A model generated the notes under the pieces. That model was given only the letters and a program-made list of their open reading frames with translations. It had not been told where the DNA came from and ran no database searches. The position numbers were made by a program, and so were the translations under genes. This document shows positions 40,423 through 48,471 of a stretch of DNA of 48,980 nucleotides, piece by piece. Positions within the stretch are counted from its first letter, which is position 1, and the number at the start of each line of letters is the position of its first letter. Source of the stretch: Candidatus Rokubacteria bacterium GWA2_70_23 (GTDB lineage: Bacteria; Methylomirabilota; Methylomirabilia; Rokubacteriales; CSP1-6); NCBI GenBank assembly GCA_001788395.1, contig MGBT01000163.1, positions 5,173 to 54,152 of the forward strand, given 5' to 3'.

Positions 40423-41550
40423 ATGGCGCTCAGGGGGCTGGCCCGCGCGCGGGCCCTCTACGAAGGGCGGGACCAGCGGGCCCGCGAGCTCAAGGCGGAA
40501 GGGCGGAAGGTTGTCGGCTACCTCTGCTACTTCGCCCCGCCCGAGATCCTGGAGGCGGCGGGGCTCGTGCCCTACCGCATCCGGGGCGATGTCCGCCATC
40601 CGGTGACCCGGGCCGATGAGTACGTCGAGCCCTATGGCTGCCCCTTCGTCAGGAACACCTTCGACCTCGCCGTCACCGGGCGCTACGACTTCCTGGACGG
40701 CCTCGTGATGTCGCATGCCTGCGATAGTGTCCAGCGCATGTACGGGATCTGGACGCACTACAAGCCGCTGGCATTCAGCCACATGGTCAATGTCCCCCAC
40801 ACGGTCACCGAGGCCTCCGAGCGCTTCTACCGCCGGGAGCTCGGCTTCTTCAGGGAGCGGGTGGAGCAGTTGGCCGGTCGCCCCATCTCGGACGAGGCCC
40901 TTCACGAGAGCATCGCCTGCTACAACCGCACTCGCGAGCTGACGCGGGAGCTCTACGCGCTCCGCAAGTCCGACCCGCCCCGCCTCTCGGGGGCCGAGAT
41001 GCTCGAGGTCCTCATCGCGGGCACGGGGCTCCCGGCGGCCGAGTTCGAGGATCTCCTCCGCGAGGTGCTGGCGGAGGTGAGGGCGCGCGCCGCGGCACCC
41101 GGAGTGAAGCGCGCCCGGCTCCTCTTCTACGGGTGCATCAACGACGACGTCTCGCTGATCCGCCTCGTCGAGGAGTGCTCGGCGCGCGTGGTGATGGACG
41201 ACACCTGCATCGGGGCCCGGGGCATGGCGGGCACGGTGCCCGACGGCGCCGACCCCATGGGCGGGTTCGTCCAGTACTACTTCCGCGGCTTCCAGTGCCC
41301 CCGCACCTACCGCGGCACCGATCTCTCGCGCTTCGATTACGTCGTGGAGGCGGCGCGGGAGTACGGCGCCCAGGGGGTCATCCTCTACATCCTGTCCTTC
41401 TGCGACCCCCACAAGTTCGACCTCGTGGAGGTCCGCCGGCACCTCGAGCAGGCGGGCCTCGCGAGCCTCGTCCTCGAGGACGACTACACCCTGGCCAACG
41501 TCGAGTCCATGCGGACCCGCATCCAGGCCTTCGTGGAGATGCTGTCGTGA
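40423..41550 (+). CDS. 2-hydroxyacyl-CoA dehydratase / benzoyl-CoA reductase subunit (HgdB/BcrC-like)
   Basis: A 375-residue subunit of the 2-hydroxyacyl-CoA dehydratase D family. Cysteines positioned to ligate the [4Fe-4S] cluster are in GYLCYFAPPEILEAAG, VEPYGCPFVRN (with SHACDSVQRMY) and YILSFCDPHKFD. The family removes water from (R)-2-hydroxyacyl-CoA or reduces benzoyl-CoA after one-electron activation. ATG 40423 has GGAGG six bases upstream. The next gene is a second subunit and the third an activase, the full set for such an enzyme. Dehydratase versus aromatic reductase cannot be settled from sequence. Confidence 0.9.
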   Translation: MALRGLARARALYEGRDQRARELKAEGRKVVGYLCYFAPPEILEAAGLVPYRIRGDVRHPVTRADEYVEPYGCPFVRNTFDLAVTGRYDFLDGLVMSHACDSVQRMYGIWTHYKPLAFSHMVNVPHTVTEASERFYRRELGFFRERVEQLAGRPISDEALHESIACYNRTRELTRELYALRKSDPPRLSGAEMLEVLIAGTGLPAAEFEDLLREVLAEVRARAAAPGVKRARLLFYGCINDDVSLIRLVEECSARVVMDDTCIGARGMAGTVPDGADPMGGFVQYYFRGFQCPRTYRGTDLSRFDYVVEAAREYGAQGVILYILSFCDPHKFDLVEVRRHLEQAGLASLVLEDDYTLANVESMRTRIQAFVEMLS

Positions 41551-41575
41551 GCGGAACGCCGACCCGGAGGACGCC

Positions 41576-42907
41576 ATGACGGAGCTGCGCCGCGCGACCA
41601 AGTCGCTGGACACCGTGCGCCGGGCGAGGGAGATGCTCGGGAGCTATTACAAGCGCGCCGAGCGGCGCCGGGAGGGGGCGCCGCTGGCCTGGTGCATGGC
41701 CGGCGTCCCGTCAGAGGTGCTCCAGGCCTTCGACCTCTCCTGCGAGTGGCCCGAGAACTTCGGCACGGTCTGCGCCGCGCGAGGGGTGGCCGCGGAGCTC
41801 TGCGAGCGCGCCGAGGGCGAAGGCTACTCCCAGGACCTCTGCTCCTATGTGCGCAACAGCATCGGCTATGTGAGCCGCCTGCTGGAGCTCGGGCAGGTCC
41901 CACCCGAAGCCCCGCGCGGCGGCCTGGGGACGGCCACCATGCTCCTGGGCTCGGGCGCCCTCTGCGATCCGCGGATCAAGTGGTTCCAGTCGCTCTCCTC
42001 GCAGTACCTGCCGCTGCCGGTCTTTCACATCGACCCCATGAGCCCGCCCCACGACAGCCATGTGGACGACCCGCGCATCGAGGCCCACTACAAGGAGATC
42101 CTGAGCGAGACCCTCCACGAGCAGGTGGCCTTCCTCGAGCGGACGCTGGGCCGCCCCATGGACACGGAGCGCCTCCGCGCGGCCCTCGGCAATGCCCAGG
42201 AGACGATCGCGCTCCTCTGGGAGATCCAGTCTCTCCGTCGCGCCGTGCCCTGCCCCATGGGCTCGGAGGACTTCTTCACGGGCGGCGTGGTCCCGCTCCT
42301 CTTCATGCTCGGGGAGCGGGATGCCGTGGAGTACTTCCGCTGCCTCCGGGACGAGGTGCGCGACCGCGTGGCCCGGGGAGTCGGCGTGATCCCCGACGAG
42401 CGCTTCCGGCTCCTCTGGATGGGGATCCCGCCCTGGTACAACCTGGGCTTCTTCAACTCGCTGGGCGAGCTGGGGGCCGTGTTCCCCGCGGAGACCTCGT
42501 ACTACGTGGGGGCGCCGGTGGAGATCGACCTCTCGGATCCGCTCGAGGCTCTGGTGGACCGGACCTGGAAGCGGGCGGTGTGGATCACCCGGTGGGGCGC
42601 CGAGGTGATCCCCGAGAACCTGAGCCCCTCGGGCTTCTCGCAGCCGGGGACCAGGCTGATCCGCCAGTGGGTGCACGACTACCGCCTCGACGGAGCCGTC
42701 ATGCACCGCACACGCTCCTGCCGCGCCGTGAGCTGGGGGCAGATTCACATCAAGAACCAGCTCGAGGAGGAGGGCATCCCCTCGCTCATCTTCGAGAGCG
42801 ACATGGCCGACCCGCGGAGCTGGGCCGACACCATCATCATGGGGCAGATCCAGGGCTTCCTCGAGGCCATCGCCGCGGGCCGGCGGGAGCGCGCCCGGGC
42901 ATCGTGA
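41576..42907 (+). CDS. 2-hydroxyacyl-CoA dehydratase / benzoyl-CoA reductase subunit (BcrB/HgdA-like)
   Basis: A 443-residue second subunit of the same family. Candidate cluster cysteines are in PLAWCMAGVPSEVLQAFDL, SQDLCSYVRNSIGY and MHRTRSCRAVSWGQ. C-terminal FESDMADPRSWADTIIMGQIQGFLEAI matches the family's last helix. ATG 41576 follows GGAGG and comes 25 bases after the previous stop; its own stop overlaps the activase GTG (GTGA). The two subunits presumably form the heterodimeric catalytic component. Confidence 0.88.
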   Translation: MTELRRATKSLDTVRRAREMLGSYYKRAERRREGAPLAWCMAGVPSEVLQAFDLSCEWPENFGTVCAARGVAAELCERAEGEGYSQDLCSYVRNSIGYVSRLLELGQVPPEAPRGGLGTATMLLGSGALCDPRIKWFQSLSSQYLPLPVFHIDPMSPPHDSHVDDPRIEAHYKEILSETLHEQVAFLERTLGRPMDTERLRAALGNAQETIALLWEIQSLRRAVPCPMGSEDFFTGGVVPLLFMLGERDAVEYFRCLRDEVRDRVARGVGVIPDERFRLLWMGIPPWYNLGFFNSLGELGAVFPAETSYYVGAPVEIDLSDPLEALVDRTWKRAVWITRWGAEVIPENLSPSGFSQPGTRLIRQWVHDYRLDGAVMHRTRSCRAVSWGQIHIKNQLEEEGIPSLIFESDMADPRSWADTIIMGQIQGFLEAIAAGRRERARAS

Positions 42908-44637
42908 GCGCCCCGGCCGGTCTCTGCGTCGCCGGGGTGGACGTGGGCTCCACCTTGACCAAGGTGGTGGTCCACAACGGCGACTTCCTCGCCTCGGTGA
43001 TCGACCGCACCCAGGTGGACTATGTCGGGGCGGCGCAACGACTCCTGGCCGAGGCGCTCGGGCGCGCGGGGCGGTCGCCGGACGACCTCGCCTGCGTCGT
43101 GGCCACGGGCTACGGCCGGCGGCGGCTCCCCTTCGCCAGCCGCGAGATCACCGAGATCACTTGCCACGCCCGCGGGGTCCGCGAGCTCTTCCCCGCAGCC
43201 CGGACCGTCATCGACGTCGGCGGCCAGGACGCCAAGGGGATCAAGCTCGGCCCGCAGGGCAAGGTCGTGAACTTCGCGATGAACGACAAGTGCGCGGCCG
43301 GCACCGGGCGCTTCCTGGAAGTGATGGCGGCCTCGCTGGGCCTGCCCCTCGACGAGCTGGGGACGCGGGGCCTCGGCGCGGGCTCGCCGGTGAGCGTGTC
43401 GAGCGTCTGCACGGTCTTCGCGGAGCAGGAGGTGGCGCAGCACCTGGCCGCAGGCGTCCCCGTCGAGGATGTCCTGGCGGGGCTTCACGCGGCACTGGCG
43501 AGCCGGATTCTCGTGATGGTTCGCCGGCTCGGGATCGAGCGCCAGGTCATCCTTACCGGAGGCTGCGCCCTCAACCCGGCCCTGGTCCGCGCCCTCGAGG
43601 AGCGCCTCGGGACCCCGGTGGTCACCCCGCCCGAGCCCATGTTCACGGGCGCGCTCGGCGCCGCGCTCCTGGCCCGCGAGGCCGTCGAGCGAGGCGAGGT
43701 GCCGGCCGGGCGCGTCAGCCTCGCCGCGGGAGGGGCAATCCGCGTGGCCACCTCAGTGGCGCTGGCCCCGGACGCTGGCTCCGGACTGCCAGCCTCGCTC
43801 ACCCGCGCGCGCTCGCGCCCCCAGGCCTTCGACGGCGACTTCCGGCTCCCCGGAGCCGCGATCGCCGCCGCCGCGCCCACGGCGGGGGTGGACGTGGGAG
43901 CGCTCTTCACCAAGGCGGCGGTGTTCCTCGGCGACCGCGTCGCCTTCGCTGTGGTCCCCTCGGAAGGCAGTTACGCCTCCGCCGGGGGGCAGGCGCTCGG
44001 GCGCGCGCTCGACCGGCTCGGGCTCGGCCGCGGCGATCTCGCGGGGCTTGTCGCCACCGGGCTCGGCGCCGCCTCCCTCTGCGGGGCAAGGGCGCTGAGC
44101 GAGGTCTCCTGTCTCGCGCGGGGCATGGCGCTCCTCTGTCCCGAGGCGGGCCAGGTCATCGACATCGGCGCCCACGGGACACGGGTGATCCGCCTGGCCG
44201 CACCGGGCATCGTCAAGGACTTCTCCGTGAGCGGCCAATGCGCGGCGGGCAGCGCCAGGATCCTCGAGGTCGTCGCTCACCTCCTGGGACTCGAGGTGGC
44301 CGAGCTGGGCGCGCTCTCGCTCCGCGCGACCCGGCCCGCCGACTACTCGGCGGGCTGCGCCGTCTTCGCCGAGACCGAGGCCATCTCGCTCCTCACCCGC
44401 GGGGTCTCGCGCGAAGACCTCCTGGCCGGCCTCCACCACTCGCTGGCCCAGAAGATCGCGGCCCTGGCCCGGGGCCGTGCCGCGGCGGGGGCATGCGCCG
44501 TGGCGGGGGGCGGGGCGAAGGACGCAGGGCTCCTGGCCCGGCTCGAAGCCAGCCTCGGGGCGCTCCTGCGACCCCCCGAGCCCATGGTCGTGGCCGCCCT
44601 CGGCGGGGCGCTTCTCGCTGCCGACGGAGTGTCGTGA
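42904..44637 (+). CDS. Tandem-fused BadF/BadG/BcrA/BcrD-type ATPase activator
   Basis: A 577-residue protein made of two ASKHA activator domains in one chain. Domain 1 (~1-290): GVDVGSTLTKVVVH, VIDVGGQDAKGIKLG, NDKCAAGTGRFLEVMA, SSVCTVFAEQEVAQ and VILTGGCALNPALV. After a ~35-residue linker, domain 2 (~320-577) repeats these more loosely: GVDVGALFTKAAVF, VIDIGAHGTRVIRL, SGQCAAGSARILEVVA, AGCAVFAETEAISLL and AVAGGGAKDAGLL. In family homodimers one Cys pair from each subunit holds the shared [4Fe-4S] cluster; here all four cysteines are in one chain. It would use ATP to inject electrons into the dehydratase/reductase. Domain 2 has weaker nucleotide motifs (AHGTR for GGQDAK). Confidence 0.9.
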   Translation: MSAPAGLCVAGVDVGSTLTKVVVHNGDFLASVIDRTQVDYVGAAQRLLAEALGRAGRSPDDLACVVATGYGRRRLPFASREITEITCHARGVRELFPAARTVIDVGGQDAKGIKLGPQGKVVNFAMNDKCAAGTGRFLEVMAASLGLPLDELGTRGLGAGSPVSVSSVCTVFAEQEVAQHLAAGVPVEDVLAGLHAALASRILVMVRRLGIERQVILTGGCALNPALVRALEERLGTPVVTPPEPMFTGALGAALLAREAVERGEVPAGRVSLAAGGAIRVATSVALAPDAGSGLPASLTRARSRPQAFDGDFRLPGAAIAAAAPTAGVDVGALFTKAAVFLGDRVAFAVVPSEGSYASAGGQALGRALDRLGLGRGDLAGLVATGLGAASLCGARALSEVSCLARGMALLCPEAGQVIDIGAHGTRVIRLAAPGIVKDFSVSGQCAAGSARILEVVAHLLGLEVAELGALSLRATRPADYSAGCAVFAETEAISLLTRGVSREDLLAGLHHSLAQKIAALARGRAAAGACAVAGGGAKDAGLLARLEASLGALLRPPEPMVVAALGGALLAADGVS

Positions 44638-44638
44638 C

Positions 44639-46351
44639 GTGGGCGATTACCCGCCGCTCACCCTCACCTTCCCCGACATGCGGGACTGGGTCTTCCCGCG
44701 CATCCTCGAAATCCGCGCGCGGATGCACGGGGACCGCCCCTTCATCCAGGCCCTCGGGGGCGCGGCGCTCACCTACGCCGAGACCGACCGCCTCGTCAAT
44801 CGTCTCGCCCACGGGCTCGCGGCCCAGGGCGTCGGCCGGGGCGACCGCGTGCTCGTCATGCTCCCCAACTGCGTGGAGTTCATGCTGGTCTGGTGGGCGA
44901 TCAACCGCCTCGGGGCCGTCGAGGTCTCGGTCAACAACGCCTACAAGGGCTACTTCCTCGAGCACCTGGTGTCCAACTCCGGCGGGCGGCTCCTCGTGGC
45001 CGCCGCCGAGTTCCTCGATCGCCTCGCGGCCGTCGAGGACAGCTGCCCGGACCTCGAGACGGTGGTCGCGTGGGAGCCGCCGGGCGCGGCGCCGGCGCCC
45101 CGGCCCCGGTTCACGCGGCTCCGCACCGTCGCGTTCGAGGAGCTGCCGGCGCGCCGGGATGACCCGCCGGACGTCGAGGTGAGCCACCGCGACCTCTGCG
45201 CCATCATGTACACCTCGGGGACCACGGGCCCCTCCAAGGGCGTCATGCTGCCCCACGCCCACTGCACCCTCTTCTGCGAGGCCACGGCGAACCTCACCCG
45301 CTTCACGCAGGACGACACCTACCTCGTCGCCACGCCGCTCTACCACGGCAACGCTCCCATCATGCAGGTGTACCCCGCGCTTCTCCGCGGCGGGCGGGCG
45401 GTGATCTGCCCGCGCTTCAGCGCCAGCGAGTGGGTGGACCAGGTGCGCGCCTCCGTCGCCACCGTGACGAACCTCCTGGGCGTGATGATGGACTTCATCT
45501 TCCGCCAGTCGCCCCGCGAGGGCGACCGCGACCACCGCCTGCGTGTGGTCCTGGGCCAGCCCGCGCCCGCCGCCATCGTCGAGGACTTCAAGCGCCGGTT
45601 CGGGATCGGCCGTGTCCTCGAATACTACGGGATGACCGAGATCGGCGTCGTGACCATGATGCCGTGGGACGAGGTGCGCCCGGGCTCGTGCGGGAAGGCG
45701 GTATCGGAGTGGTACGATCTGCGGATCGCCGATCCCGAGACTGACGAGGAAGTGGCGCCGGGCCAGAGCGGGGAATTGCTGGTGCGGCCCCGGGCACCCT
45801 GGGCCTTCAGCCAGGGATACTGGCGGATGCCCGACAAGACGCTCGAGGCGCTCCGGAACGTCTGGTACCACACGGGGGACGCCCTCAAGCGCGACGCCGA
45901 CGGCTACTACTACTTCGTGGACCGCCTGCGGGACGTCATCCGCCGCCGCGCCGTGAACATCTCCTCCTACGACGTCGAGAAGGTGGTGGCCGAGCACGTG
46001 GCGGTGGCGGAGTGCGCCGCCGTGGGAGTGCCCTCCGAGTTCGTCGGGGGCGAGGATGAGATCAAGCTCTGCGTGGTGCTCCGCGAGGGGGCCCGCTTCG
46101 TGCCCGAGGAGTTTCTCGCCTGGTGCGAGGAGCGGCTCCCGTACTTCGCTGTCCCGCGCTACCTGGACGTCATCCCCGAGCTGCCGCGTACACCCAGCAA
46201 CAAGCTGCAGAAGTACCTGCTGCGCCAGCGGGGCGTGACGGCGACGACCTGGGACCGCGTGGCCGCAGGCTACCGGCTCCAGGAAGAGATCCGGCGCGCC
46301 GAGCGCAAGCGCGCGCCCTCGGGGAGCGCCCTGGCCCCGCCCCCCGCCTAG
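44639..46351 (+). CDS. AMP-dependent acyl-CoA synthetase/ligase (CaiC-like)
   Basis: A 570-residue ANL-superfamily ligase that activates a carboxylate to its acyl-CoA via the adenylate. The A3 motif is IMYTSGTTGPSKGVML, A5 is EYYGMTEIG, A7/A8 are YHTGDALKRDADGYYYFVDRLRDVIRRRAVNISSYDVE (seen as YHTGDALKRDADG and RLRDVIRRRAVNIS), and the catalytic lysine of A10 is in TPSNKLQKYLL. The GTG at 44639 is one base after the activase stop; the usual N-terminal sequence starts soon after. It belongs to the dehydratase operon and probably loads its substrate onto CoA. Confidence 0.9.
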   Translation: MGDYPPLTLTFPDMRDWVFPRILEIRARMHGDRPFIQALGGAALTYAETDRLVNRLAHGLAAQGVGRGDRVLVMLPNCVEFMLVWWAINRLGAVEVSVNNAYKGYFLEHLVSNSGGRLLVAAAEFLDRLAAVEDSCPDLETVVAWEPPGAAPAPRPRFTRLRTVAFEELPARRDDPPDVEVSHRDLCAIMYTSGTTGPSKGVMLPHAHCTLFCEATANLTRFTQDDTYLVATPLYHGNAPIMQVYPALLRGGRAVICPRFSASEWVDQVRASVATVTNLLGVMMDFIFRQSPREGDRDHRLRVVLGQPAPAAIVEDFKRRFGIGRVLEYYGMTEIGVVTMMPWDEVRPGSCGKAVSEWYDLRIADPETDEEVAPGQSGELLVRPRAPWAFSQGYWRMPDKTLEALRNVWYHTGDALKRDADGYYYFVDRLRDVIRRRAVNISSYDVEKVVAEHVAVAECAAVGVPSEFVGGEDEIKLCVVLREGARFVPEEFLAWCEERLPYFAVPRYLDVIPELPRTPSNKLQKYLLRQRGVTATTWDRVAAGYRLQEEIRRAERKRAPSGSALAPPPA

Positions 46352-46379
46352 CCTGCCTCACGCGTGAACGGACGCCCTA

Positions 46380-46465
46380 CCCTCACCCCGGCCCTCTCCC
46401 TCCAGAGGGAGAGGGGGTCCTCGCGGTGCCCTCGCCCCCGGAGGGGGAGAGGGGCAGGGTGAGGG
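46380..46465. repeat. 86-bp palindromic (REP/BIME-like) sequence between convergent genes
   Basis: CCCTCACCCC at the left and its complement GGGTGAGGG at the right enclose a 10-bp hairpin (46392-46401 with 46406-46415, loop CCAG) and a second C/G-run hairpin. It sits 28 bases after the ligase stop and about 140 bases from the convergent ABC gene. It probably terminates transcription from both sides; similar CCCTCACCC/CCCTCTCCC palindromes are common intergenic repeats in high-GC genomes. Confidence 0.7.
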
Positions 46466-46606
46466 GGCGCCCAGGACGCTGAAGACGCGTTCGCGAATGG
46501 AGCGGGCTAGTCTGCCTCACGTACAGTGAGCCGCGTGCCGGTTTCGCTTCCGCTGGCGGCGCTGCGTGGTTCCGCAGGCGGAGTGAGGGAGTTGCAAACA
46601 CCTCTC

Positions 46607-47518
46607 TCAGGTGACGCGCGGGTCGAGGGCGTCGCGGAGGCGGTCGCCCACCATGTTGATGGCGAGCACGGTGAGCAGGATGGCGAGCCCGGGGAAGGTG
46701 GGGAGCCACCACGCCACGCTCACGAAGTCGCGGCCCAGCGCGATCATCTGGCCCCAGGTCGGATAGGCGCTGCCCGTGCCCACGCCGAGGAAGGAGAGCG
46801 CCGCCTCCTGGAGGATGGCCTGGGCGACCTGGAGCGTGGACATGACGATGATCGACGAGAAGGTGTTGGGCAGCAGGTGGCGGAAGAGCATCCGCAGCCA
46901 GCCCACGCCCATCGCGCGCGCAGCCTCGACGAAGTCCTTCTCCCTGAGCGCGAGCACCTCCGCCCGGACGACGCGCGTGTAGCGCTCCCAGCCGGTGAGC
47001 CCGAGGACGACGATGATGGTCACGAGGCTCGGGCCGAGCGCGGCGACGAAGGCGAGCGCCAGGAGGAGCTGGGGGAAGGACAGCGTGACGTCCACGATCG
47101 TCATGATGACGGTGTCCACCCGCCCGCCCGTGAACCCGCTCAAGAGGCCGAGCGTGACGCCCACGAGGAGGCTCACCACCACGGCCGCGGTGCCCACGAT
47201 CAGCGAGACCCGCGCGCCGTGGATCATGCGGCTCAGGATGTCGCGGCCCACCTGATCGGTGCCGAGGAGATAGGCGGGGTTGCCGCCCTTGGCCCAGACG
47301 GGCGGCGTGAAGCGCCGGATGAGGTTCTGCCGCGTGGGCTGGTGCGGGGCCACGTAGGGGGCGAAGACGGCGGCGCCGATGACGACGAGGAGAACCAGCG
47401 CCCCCGCGAGGGCCACCGGACTCCGGACGAGCTTGCGCTGCACGCGCGAGCGCTCGACCGCGCGGGCGGGGCCAGCGGCGAGGGCGGGCTCGGCGGCCGG
47501 GTGGGTCGCGATGACCAT
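46607..47518 (-). CDS. Dipeptide/oligopeptide-type ABC transporter permease (DppC-like)
   Basis: A 303-residue inner-membrane permease. A cytosolic N-terminus with basic residues precedes the first helix (ALAGALVLLVVIGAAVFAPYVAPHQP), followed by HLLGTDQVGRD-type sequence (YLLGTDQVGRDILSRMIHGARVSL) diagnostic of DppC/OppC, and the EAA loop EAARAMGVGWLRMLFRHLLPN that docks to the ATPase. ATG 47518 lies five bases after the DppB-like stop. With the upstream permease and binding protein it forms a peptide, nickel or oligosaccharide importer; ATPase genes are not within the window downstream of it, so they must be elsewhere. Confidence 0.92.
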   Translation of the reverse strand: MVIATHPAAEPALAAGPARAVERSRVQRKLVRSPVALAGALVLLVVIGAAVFAPYVAPHQPTRQNLIRRFTPPVWAKGGNPAYLLGTDQVGRDILSRMIHGARVSLIVGTAAVVVSLLVGVTLGLLSGFTGGRVDTVIMTIVDVTLSFPQLLLALAFVAALGPSLVTIIVVLGLTGWERYTRVVRAEVLALREKDFVEAARAMGVGWLRMLFRHLLPNTFSSIIVMSTLQVAQAILQEAALSFLGVGTGSAYPTWGQMIALGRDFVSVAWWLPTFPGLAILLTVLAINMVGDRLRDALDPRVT

Positions 47519-47523
47519 GGCGG

Positions 47524-48438
47524 TCAGCGCACCCGGATCTGAGGGTTCAGATAGATGTACAGCATGTCCACCGTGAAGTTGACGACGACCACGATTAGCG
47601 CGAGGAGGAAGACGCCTGCCTGGACGATCGGGAAGTCGAGCTGGCGGATCGCGCCGACGATGAGCCGGCCGACGCCGGGCACGGCGAAGACGGTCTCGGT
47701 GATGACGGCGCCCCCGAGCAAGAGCCCGAACTGGAGCCCCGCCACGGTGACCAGCGGCAGCGCGGCATTGACGAGGGCGTGCCGGCAGATGACGAACCAC
47801 TCGGTGACACCCTTGGCGCGTGCTGTCCGCACATAGTCGAGGTTGATGACTTCCAGCATGCTCGAGCGGACGATGCGCATGAGGAGCGGGGCTGAGAAGG
47901 TGCCGAGCGTGAAGGCGGGCAGGACGAGCGAGGCCCAGCTATCCCAGCCGGACACGGGGAGCAGCCGCCACTGCACGGCGAAGAGCAACATCAGCATGAT
48001 TCCCGTCCAGAACACGGGCATGGACTGGCCAAGGAAGACGACGAGCGTGGCGCCGTGGTCGAGGAGGGAGTTGCGCCTCACGGCGCCGTAGATGCCGACG
48101 GGCAGGGCGACGCCCAGGGCGAGGAGCATGGCGAGCACGGTGAGCAGCAGCGTGGTCGGCATGCGCGCGAGGACGAGCGGCAGCGCCGGCTCCCGGTAGA
48201 AGAAAGACTGGCCGAAGTCGCCGCGCGCGGTGTTGCGCAGGAAGCGCGCGAACTGGAGCGGCAGGGGGTCGTTGAAGCCCATGGCCTGGCGGAGCACGGC
48301 GCGGTCGGCCTCGGGCGCCTCCGACATCATCAGGGACACCGGGTCGCCGCTCACGTGGAGGATCGCGAAGGTGACCAGCGACACCCCCGCCAGCACCACG
48401 AGCAGGCGGACGAGCCGGCGGACGACCACGGTCAGCAT
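47524..48438 (-). CDS. Dipeptide/oligopeptide-type ABC transporter permease (DppB-like)
   Basis: A 304-residue permease with six helices. Features are the N-terminal RRLVRLLVVLAGVSLVTFAILHVSGDPV, here seen as VVLAGVSLVTFAILHVSGDP, the FGQSFFYREPALPLVLARMPTTLLLT segment, and the EAA loop VRTARAKGVTEWFVICRHALVNAALP. It pairs with the DppC-like permease encoded just downstream. ATG 48438 starts 33 bases after the binding-protein stop, which is the usual gene order A-B-C for this importer family. The C-terminus ends YIYLNPQIRVR, typical of DppB. Confidence 0.92.
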   Translation of the reverse strand: MLTVVVRRLVRLLVVLAGVSLVTFAILHVSGDPVSLMMSEAPEADRAVLRQAMGFNDPLPLQFARFLRNTARGDFGQSFFYREPALPLVLARMPTTLLLTVLAMLLALGVALPVGIYGAVRRNSLLDHGATLVVFLGQSMPVFWTGIMLMLLFAVQWRLLPVSGWDSWASLVLPAFTLGTFSAPLLMRIVRSSMLEVINLDYVRTARAKGVTEWFVICRHALVNAALPLVTVAGLQFGLLLGGAVITETVFAVPGVGRLIVGAIRQLDFPIVQAGVFLLALIVVVVNFTVDMLYIYLNPQIRVR

Positions 48439-48471
48439 CGGGGCATCGCCGGCGCGCCCGCCCGCCTGCTG

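Noticed and set aside
46466-46606. Possible small gene between the palindrome and the DppC-like gene
   Set aside because: No frame with a ribosome site was found; the region appears to be non-coding.
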